Positions 56,351 to 64,000 of a stretch of DNA of 64,000 nt are shown here, one piece after another. The translations under genes were made by a program, and so were the position numbers. The notes under the pieces are model-generated. The model made no database searches and had not been told where the DNA came from. It saw nothing but the letters and a program-made list of their open reading frames with translations. The stretch is from contig JAALGY010000062.1 in assembly GCA_032358165.1 (NCBI GenBank), positions 1,302,001 to 1,366,000 on the forward strand, given 5' to 3'. Positions within the stretch are counted from its first letter, which is position 1, and each line of letters starts with the position of its first letter. This DNA comes from Diplosphaera chodatii (taxonomy: Eukaryota > Chlorophyta > Trebouxiophyceae > Prasiolales > Stichococcaceae).

Positions 56351-59300
56351 TCAGTCGCTGGGCTGCAACGCACGTGCATCAGCCGCCAGCTGAGCTGTGG
56401 CAGACATGGCAACCTGCATAAGCGGCAGGTAAGGGCTGTGATCGGCAGCAAGGTACTGTCGATGATGAACCATCGTCACAACATAATGGCATGCATGAAA
56501 CTATTGAAGCAACAGCCTCGGAGGTTTCTTCGTCCCCATGGCATCTCAACATTGGGCACCTGAGACCGGGAGGCAATGAGGTCGTTCATGAACTCTTCCA
56601 GCAGCGCAATGGTGATGTTGGGCATCACCACCACATGCGCGATGTCGCCCTACAGCCAGAGTGTTGCACACATCAGCTTGACGAGGCTATCGTGCATATT
56701 TTTTCGTACGTGTCAGCTGATTGTACACAGCAAGCAAGTAGTGTAAGAATTCAGTGACTACAGGGATTGTAAAAACATGTTTCTCTGTGTGCACCTCACA
56801 GGCCAGCTGCCACTTGCGCACAAAGGTCTCATCCTTGGGGCGCTCGAACACGACGGTGCTGCTCAGCTCGTTCAGCATGCACTTGATGCCTGCGTGCTCC
56901 AGCATCGCCTGCACGCGGCATGGCACAGTAATCCAAGGCATGGTGCCATAACACCTTCTACAGGCATGCTGCTGCACACACCATTCGCTTGCAGCAGCGC
57001 CGCAGCATGACCTCACATGCACGGCTCAATCGAGGCTTCACAGCCCATGCGTCGCAGAGCGTCTGACCTGCAGCAGGTGCGCGTTGCGGAGGCACTTCTC
57101 CACGTCGCGGCGCATGCCCTCGTAGCCCTTGAGCGTGAGGGTGTACCACATGTAGATGGGCGCGTGCCCGTTGCGGCTGCCCATGATGGTCGCGTCCCTC
57201 GAGTTCAGGTACTCCACCTCGCTGCAGCATGACCAAAGCACATTGCGGTGCCCGTCAGCCCACTGCAACTGCCGACGGCTCTGCGCTGTGGCACAGCTGC
57301 TGCATGCCAAAGCTGCTGAGACTGTTCAATGCCACGCTAGACAGATCGCTGCAGTCCAGGCTTTGCTGCTAAAGTGGTGGCCACATCATCTGGAAGGCGA
57401 TTTACACGTGTTGGCGCACCTGGACAGGGCCATGACGTAGCGCATGCGGGTGATGACCACGCCACACGGCACCGGCGCGCCCACAAACTTGTGGCCGCTG
57501 ACAGACACCGAGCCGATTGGCTTCTTGAACGTCACCATCGGCGCCGCCTTCACGAACGGGATCTGCATATGCATTCGGAGCCGGGACCTCAACAAACAGT
57601 CAACACGAGAAGTGATGAACAAAAGCCGAAATCAGTCGAAGCTGCTCCAGATGGGCGGCGAGTACAGGACCCCTGGCTGACTGGTGTGCACAGACCAGAT
57701 CGCAGAATTCCATGCAGTCGGCTCATGCACAATGGTGATCTTTGTTGTGGGTAACACATTGGAGAGAGAGAGACTGCCTCTCACCATGAGGCCGAACAGC
57801 GCGCCGTCGCAGTGGATGAAGAAGCGGTCCTCATCGTACCCGGTGTCTGCCAGGATCTGCAGCACGCGGTCGAGGTCGTCCACCGCGCCACGCACCTGCA
57901 GTAGCATGTAAACAGGGCTGGCCTCCTGCCAACAACCCTCCAGGTTGTGCTGCACGCTGCAGCTGCGGTTGCTAAATGGAGCTTCGGCTGCACGCTGACA
58001 GCGTAGCTGCTGCTGAGCTGTGCGTCAGCGTCACCACAGGCGGCAATGTTGCCACTCCACTATGCCAAAACGCACCGTGGTGCCGATGTTGACATTGATG
58101 ATGGCTGGCCGTGCCACGTTCAAACGCAGCTGCTCCTCCAGTTGCGCGTAGTCGATCTCGCCCGTCGGCAGCGTCGCGATCTGCGGGCAGCAGCGTCCCA
58201 CCCTCCGCAACAGCATGGCAGGGTGTGCGGGCTTTCCCAACTTGATCAGTTGGTTGGTTGTTGCAAGCAGTGTGCAGTGTTTTGCTCACCTCGACGGCGT
58301 CCATGCGGTACATGCGAGCGGCCTTCATCACCGAGTAGTGTGTCTCCTTTGACGTGTACAGGATGCCTGCAGTTGCATGCTGCGGAGCTGCAGAGCTGTT
58401 TCGAGGTGCCATTCGCATTACCCTGGGATGTCCTCCGTCATCAAACTTGACTGCCATGTCATGCAAATGCGAGGAGCCCAGCATGTCAGGTGGGGCTCTC
58501 TGCTGCAGCCTTGCCGGCACCAGATTGTCCTGAAGCGTACCGTCGGGCAGGTTCTCCCGGCCGACCAGGATGCCGTGCAGGTTGCCCTCTGTGCCGCAGT
58601 TAGTCACATAACCCCAGTACTCCTCGTTGTCAATCTCCCACAGCTTTGCAAACCAATTGAGCACGCCGATCTGCAGCACGAGGTACCTCAGCTTTCGGTC
58701 GGTGGCATGGGTTCAAGTTGTGCAGGAGGCACTGGGGGGTATGTGCACGAAGACATCAGTGCGAGCTGTGCAACAGCACCTCGAATTCACGTGAGTGCAC
58801 GCCATAATTGGACTCAATGAAGGGGTCCCCAAGGTTATTTATGCTGAACTTCTGCAGCGACTCCAGCTCCCCATAGTTGAAGTCAAGGTTGTATGGGTAC
58901 CTGATGAGAACACGCCAGTCACAAGTTGCGGGATGCACAACAGAGTTTCGGAGGGCAGTCTCATCATGCGATGTAAGCACACATGTTGTACCTTCCTGTC
59001 TGCAGTTCAACGACGACACGCACCCCATATGATGTTGCGTCCGCTCCTGCAGCCTGTTCCTGTACGCCAGAATGACTGCGCGCACCTGCTCCTTGAAGAC
59101 CTGCAGACGCCGGAACTGCTCTGTTGCTCCCAACTCTATACCCACAGACAAGAGTTGTGAACAAGGATGCATGGTCAGGTGGACGTCTGCGCCTCTGCCA
59201 GCTCGGTCGGACAGCGGCGGTTGATACAACGTTATGCTCATGTGTCTGCTGTCAGCACACCTCGGGTGTCTCATGAGCGCCGGCCTCCATCACCGCCTGT

Positions 59301-59899
59301 GCCTGCGTGTAGTTGTGGGTGATGTTCACGGGCCCAGTGACTGGCAGCGCCTGTGTCGGCAGCACTGGCTGCGCATCCGAGGGCTGCACAACCGCCTCCT
59401 CCTTCCGCGGCGTTCGCGGCTGGCGTGACGGGCTGCGCGGCAGCTGTGGCAGCTGCATGCCGTTGCTGCTGGTGCGACCAGTGCCGTTGCCGCCGGCATG
59501 CGACCCGGTGCCATCACCATTGCCACCGATGCTGCCATTCGCAATCCCGTTTGGGATGTCGCGACCCTGATGGCCCCACGACGTGGTCCGGGCTGGGCTG
59601 CCTACAGCCAGCTGACTGGTGCTGCCGCCAAACTCGCTGAAGCTGCCGAAGGACCTGGCGGACCGCGGCGACGACCCCTGGAGGAGATCAGGCACCGGCT
59701 GCGCTGGGAGCGGCTCGCCCTGGAACTGCTGCTGTGGCAGGTGCGCCATGGTGGCTGGGGCATGATCGAGGATCGACTGCGCTGTTGGTGATGTTCCAAA
59801 AAGCTCGTCGCCGGCAACGGCGTGACTGCGGAGCCTTGCACCATCTAGCACGGGTGCGGGCCTGGGCTGAGCGGTTGCCAATGCTGCAGGGTCTCCCAT
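56351..59899 (-). CDS. SDC1: Serine decarboxylase (PLP group II) with long N-terminal extension
   Basis: PLP enzyme that makes ethanolamine from serine for phospholipid synthesis. The start at 59899 opens a disordered Gly/Ser/Gln/Pro-rich extension of about 215 aa ([20 protein letters not shown]...), absent from the compact plant enzyme core. The core begins [20 protein letters not shown] then [20 protein letters not shown] (58790-58900). It continues [20 protein letters not shown] then [15 protein letters not shown] (about 58560-58660), [20 protein letters not shown] (about 58320), [16 protein letters not shown] and [15 protein letters not shown] (about 57810). The PLP lysine lies in [18 protein letters not shown] (about 57490). 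[20 protein letters not shown] (about 57170), [20 protein letters not shown] (about 56850) and [20 protein letters not shown] (about 56620) follow. The short last exon [17 protein letters not shown] ends at 56351, chosen by composition. Plant SDC is the closest pattern; a related amino acid substrate cannot be excluded. Confidence 0.9.
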
Positions 59900-60122
59900 T
59901 GTATAAGTTCAGGACTACATGTAACAAAGATCAAAAGTACATGTGCATCTTCTGGTGCACCATGTATGTAGGTGCCACAGTGCAACACAGCAGTCTCGTC
60001 TGGACAACGAGCAGCTTGCTGATCAGAGGTCAGGTTTGCACAAACACACTTCTGCGTGGTCTTGTGGCGCGCATTGCCAGCTTCTGATCACTGCAGCTGG
60101 CCTGCAACTGGGCTCCGAGCAT
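59900..60122. promoter_or_regulatory. Divergent promoter SDC / SAM protein
   Basis: Short shared upstream region (about 220 bp) between divergent starts. It is locally AT-richer (59895-59945). No specific element recognised. Confidence 0.4.
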
Positions 60123-63100
60123 ATGCCGGCAGCAGGAGCTCGGGATGCTCAAGGGCGGGGCACGCTCCGCATGCGCAGCACGGGAGCACGATAGCTGTCT
60201 GCGCAGTCGGTCAACGCAACGGGGCTGGGTGCCGTAGAGCGTTGCAGGCGCAGTTGGCTGAGCTGCATGCTGACCAAGATTTGAGCAGCGTCCTGAGGGT
60301 TGCAGCTCCACTCTTGCACGTTACAGCATGTAACACCTCTGGATGCTCGGCTTCCTATAAGTGGGGTGACATCTGCTCCCGTTTCAGCATCGGCGCAGGC
60401 ATCCTATGCGCTTTCACCTGAGATTCCATGGCAGCAGCCGCAGTGTGTCTGCAGTTTCCAACTCCTCATGCGGCAAGTGCATGCGCATCAGGGGGAGCCA
60501 ATCTGCTGTGGACGAGCGACGCCAGGACATGGCTGCAGGTGCGCGTACATGTGGGACGCCCATCCTGCGACAGGCACAAGTGGAGTGATGTCCACTGACT
60601 CTCATCTGCGGCAATGCGGACGCTTTCCGGCTGGTGCTAGTGCAGAGGCTGGGCCTGGAGCAGCATGCCGATGCATTCGAGCGGGAGGAGGTGGAGCTCG
60701 ACCTGGTGTCCAGCCTCAGCGATGCCGACCTGCTGGAGCTGGGCATCGTCGACGCAGGTATGGTTGAAACGTCTTGATGGTAGAGCATCTGCCTGCGGTG
60801 CGAGGCTTCTGCTGATCACACCGCGATCGATGCACAGGGTCGAGGCAGACCATACTGGCGGCCGCGACTCACTTGGCAGCACCACGGCAGTTGATCAGCC
60901 CTGCGGAAAGTGTGCTGCCCCTTCAGTCCGTGGAGAACAAGCCACGCAGGTGATCAAGGCGACGGCCATATATATACTTAGACACGACATTGCGCATTTT
61001 GAACGACCATGCAGTATGGCGTAAAATCAGCTGATGCTGAGGCCTTGCGTATTAGCAGGCTCAAGCGACTACCAGCTTGCGGCATTCAGCCAGACTGCGC
61101 AGCAAATGGCAGGGTGGCCGCGCTGCAGATGACGCTCGCCGTCCCTGCTGTCCATGGGGGCAAGCGCAGCCCTGCACTCAGCCTGGCACCGCCCCAGCAG
61201 AGGCGCACAGGTGGAGGTCCTAATCGCTTTGTTGATATGTGTACCTTATTCCGGCACATTGTCACTGTGTCGCTCTGTGGTCTTACCATGCGGATACCGT
61301 CTGACTGCAGTCTGTCAGCATGTACGTCGGCAAAAGTCTGCACCCACACGTGCATCAAGTCTGGTGATGCACGTTCTGTGCAGGTCCTACTGCCACGACA
61401 CTTGTGGAGCTCGCAGCAGCAACTCGTGCACGCGGCAACGCTGACCGACACTCTAGGTGTTCAGCGGCGCCAGCCTGCTGTCGTGCCGCTGAGCAGCGCC
61501 TTTTCGACAGCCTGCACCCGCCCGCGACCATGCCACCTCAGGAGACCAGCCAGGGTGCTGCTTCTGCACCCGCAGTCCTGGCAATTCCTCAGGAGACGGG
61601 TATGTGGGCCAGACTGGCCGACCGTTGCGGCTAGTCTGCACTCACCAATTTCACCACGCCGCCATACTGTTGTTGTGGTGTACCTGTATCCCTAGATGAA
61701 CCTGTCGCACTAACACATGGACCATCCGCACTGTCCAGAGTGGCGCAGCGGCGGTGCAAAGCGAGTCAGACAGGAAGAGACGCTATGGGCACATGCCGGC
61801 GCATGCGCAGCGGTTGCAGGCCTCACACCCTTTGAGCAGCGGGTGCAGCAGCAGGCAGCTGCCCGCGCTGCGGCAAACCCGCAGCAGCCTGCGGCAGCAG
61901 CTCAGGCGTGCAGCAGCAGCCGCAGCAGAGGTGGAGCTGGTGTGCCTGTGGAGCCTGACAGCAGTCAGGCGCATGGTGCTGCACAGCAGGCTCTGGCGGC
62001 TCAGCGGCCACAGGAGAGCAGCACCCCAGCCGCACATGTGGCGGCGGCGGCCGGGTGTACACCACTGCCTGCGGCCCCAAAGGACGTGCCTCGGCAGATG
62101 CCCAGCAGCACAGCGGGCGTGCGGCTGGCAGCCCTGCGAGAGGAGCTCGCTGCGGCAGAGGAGGTGGGCTGCTGTCTGGCCTGTTGGTGGCATGCAGTGC
62201 GGGCAGCGGTCCAGCCACCATGGCTTCAACGCCTGTTTGTGCAAACAGGTGCTGATGTGTGCAGGTGGTCGTCATGCTCAGGCAGCTGGTCAAAGAGGCA
62301 GAGGCGGAGGCAGGCAGAGGCAGGATGGGAAGCGGCAGTGCACCCTGTTGATTGCCACTTACTGCCCAGGCTCTCATGTTCTGCCTGGACGAACATGGAA
62401 CACCGCAGCCGAGTCTGGTAATCTGCTGAAGTACTCAAGAATTACGATTGTTGCGCCGGCAGTACTCGCTGACAGACAGCAGGCACCAATAGATGCAACC
62501 AAAGCAAGACAAACGTTGTTCACGCTAGCAAGTCAGCGTGATCTGCTTCGGTGGGCGCCAGCAGGGCACCGCGGCTAAGCACTGCACCGCCAGCACCCAC
62601 GAAGTGGCGGGAGGCCCACCGATGCGAGACCCTGCAGCATGACCGCTGGCGGTCACAGCTGCAGAGTCGCGACTTGCCGACAGCACTGCAGGAGCCCTGC
62701 CAAGTTCGAGACCGCAAGGCCCCCCAAGCTTGAGTGGCCCCACCATCCACCCGCTGATGGGACCAACCCCGCTCACACCCTCTGCACGGCTCCCTCCGCA
62801 AACCGCACAGTCTGCACAAACCTGTACTCGATGCCATCAGCTCTCTGACTCTAACAACCTTCAGACCTCAAAGCCACTTTCAAATCCACCAGGACCCCGG
62901 CCCTGTTCCCGTGCTGCTATTGCTGCTGCTGCCACGCTGCGTCAGAGTCTGCCGAGACCCTCCATTCGACAAGCGCGACTAGCCAAAAGCAGCCTTTTAT
63001 GCCGTTCCTCCGCTTCCATCCTGCCACCTGATGTGCCCTGCTGCCACAACAACTGGCCCCGAGCGACCTCTCCACCAGCCCTCCACCTGGCCAATGCCCA

Positions 63101-63299
63101 GCCAAGGCCGCAGGGCACCACCCGCCGCGATGTGCTCGGGCACCTACGCCGGTGCGGCAGCAGCCGGCTGCTCCGGGGCAGGTGCGGGAGTCGGCGGCGC
63201 GCCTGCATGGAGATACGGGGATGGTGTCGAATGTCACCCTGACCAATGAAGTGAACAGCATGAGCAACCCTGTGTATTCCATCCGAAGGGCATGCTGAA
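60123..63299 (+). CDS. SAM-domain protein with coiled-coil and low-complexity regions
   Basis: Multi-exon gene of unknown function. LQAQLAELHADQDLSSVLR (about 60240-60298) is an early exon. A SAM domain follows: FRLVLVQRLGLEQHADAFER and EEVELDLVSSLSDADLLELG (60630-60755). SAM domains mediate protein-protein or RNA binding. Later exons are Ala/Gln/Pro-rich: LTPFEQRVQQQAAARAAANP (about 61832), VRLAALREELAAAEEV (about 62118) and VVVMLRQLVKEAEAEAGR (about 62264). An in-frame stop occurs at 62351. A strongly coding-like last exon, APTPVRQQPAAPGQVRESAA then NVTLTNEVNSMSNPVYSIRR, ends at 63299. The gene is extended to there on that evidence, by splicing past 62351. It could instead be a second gene. 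The start is a placeholder. No catalytic domain was seen. Confidence 0.55.
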
Positions 63300-63327
63300 A
63301 CAAGTGCATGCATGGGCTGCAGTGGGG

Positions 63328-64000
63328 TCAACCTGCTGCGGGCTGCGGGGGGCGCGGGCCGCGGCCGCCAGGCGGGCCACGGCCGCCTCCCGGGGGCCCC
63401 CTGCCCCGGCCATTGTCGGGGCGTGGGCCACGGCCACGGCCGCCATCCGGCGCGTAGCCGCGGCCTCCAGTGAAGTCGCCTGCACGTTGTGAGCCAGGAA
63501 GCTGTCAAGTCGGGGCCACACTGGCCATTGCTTTGAGGAGCAGTCGGCTGCCCAGCTAGGCATGGAGTCTCCGCTTCACTTGATGTGTCAGGTTGCAATG
63601 GAAACATGGCCGCAAATGATATGGACTGACCGCGGCCAGGGCCACGGCCCGGCATGGCGGGGCCGCCACGACCGCCGGGGCCGCCCCGTCCATAGTACCC
63701 TCCGCGGCCACCATCGAAGCGGCCGCCGCCACGGCCGCCATCGCCAAAGCGGCCGCCGCGGCCACCCCGCAGCATGTACAGCGGCTTCTTCTCGTCCACA
63801 CGCACGGTCTGGCCGTCGACTTGCACCTGGAGCATGCTGAGACCGCTGGGAACAAAGCTTCCGCCTAGCCCATGAGTTTGGCACAAGTCAGGGGTGCGGT
63901 TGCTGATAACAGCCACACCTCGACCCTGCCACAGCCATCTCCACCGCAGACTGTACCGTTTGACGCTCTGCTATAAACAGACACTCTGCAATGGAGTTGT
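63328..64000 (-). CDS. RRM/RGG-box RNA-binding protein, G3BP-like (partial, N-terminus off right edge)
   Basis: C-terminal part of an RNA-binding protein. The rightmost exon (about 63940) reads RQTVQSAVEMAVAG, the last helix of an RRM. The next begins VQVDGQTVRVDEKKPLYML (about 63830), the final RRM strand as in G3BP-type proteins. It runs into an RGG box (RGGRGGRFGDGGRGGGRFDG and onward, 63660-63780). The last exon, GDFTGGRGYAPDGGRGRGPR with further Pro/Gly/Arg repeats, stops at 63328. G3BP proteins pair this with an N-terminal NTF2-like domain and act in stress granules. That part would lie beyond the window, so the G3BP assignment is inference from the C-terminus only. Only 28 bp separate its stop from the stop of the converging SAM-domain gene. 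Confidence 0.78.

Noticed and set aside
62942..63916. A 324-codon minus-strand open frame through the RGG region
   Set aside because: Only its first part is the RRM/RGG exon. The rest reads through an intron and into the wrong frame of the last exon.
1..64000. Prokaryotic operons, CRISPR, transposase or viral genes
   Set aside because: None seen. Genes are intron-rich and eukaryotic; repeats are short and simple.

Overview
This is nuclear DNA of a green alga, most likely a trebouxiophyte chlorophyte (lineage inferred, not proven). The DNA is GC-rich. Every recognisable protein is broken into short exons separated by GT...(T)GCAG introns, and the best matches are to plant or green-algal families: CYP51G, a calcium-dependent protein kinase, plastid alpha-amylase, serine decarboxylase and plastid proteins. 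A six-frame view shows hundreds of ORFs, nearly all shadows. Only stretches that continue a protein family across splice sites are reported as genes. Gene ends are firm where a stop and family C-terminus agree. Several starts are tentative.

Layout, left to right. 1-6270 (-): kinesin-12-like motor, C-terminus off the left edge. 7013-10043 (-): sterol 14-demethylase CYP51. 10527-12536 (+): ESCRT-I subunit VPS37. 12779-15689 (-): plastid-type alpha/beta hydrolase. 16109-16915 (+): Mis18/Yippee zinc-fold protein. 17255-18076 (-): BUG22/CFAP20. 18631-22075 (+): conserved plastid membrane protein of unknown function. 22259-23596 (-): unrecognised gene. 24150-27711 (+): CDPK-like kinase. 28411-31524 (-): C53/CDK5RAP3. 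31948-33410 (+): rhodanese-domain protein. 33665-37850 (-): bacterial-type ABC-F ATPase EttA. 38693-40263 (+): RCC1 repeats. 40436-41646 (-): cap-binding protein CBP20. 42110-42815 (-): Cys-form Sep15/SelM-like protein. 43251-44235 (+): histidine phosphatase. 44236-45882: no gene seen. 45883-49332 (+): alpha-amylase. 49845-53080 (-): TIPIN/Csm3 with zinc knuckles. 54156-55786 (+): class-II glutamine-amidotransferase-like (Wali7/TSJT1 type). 56351-59899 (-): serine decarboxylase. 60123-63299 (+): SAM-domain protein. 63328-64000 (-): RRM/RGG-box protein, N-terminus off the right edge.

The genes do not form one pathway. Several are eukaryotic housekeeping genes for cell division (kinesin-12, Mis18, TIPIN), ciliary function (BUG22), RNA handling (CBP20, RRM/RGG protein) and membrane or protein quality control (VPS37, C53). 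Others are plastid or metabolic. The most striking layout feature is strict strand alternation over thirteen consecutive genes (CYP51 to CBP20), giving alternating convergent and divergent pairs with short gaps. The most interesting single genes are the EttA-type ABC-F, C53 with four Trp motifs, TIPIN with two zinc knuckles and repeated acidic helices, and the two unassigned genes at 18631-22075 and 22259-23596. No tRNA, rRNA, CRISPR array, transposase or viral gene was recognised.
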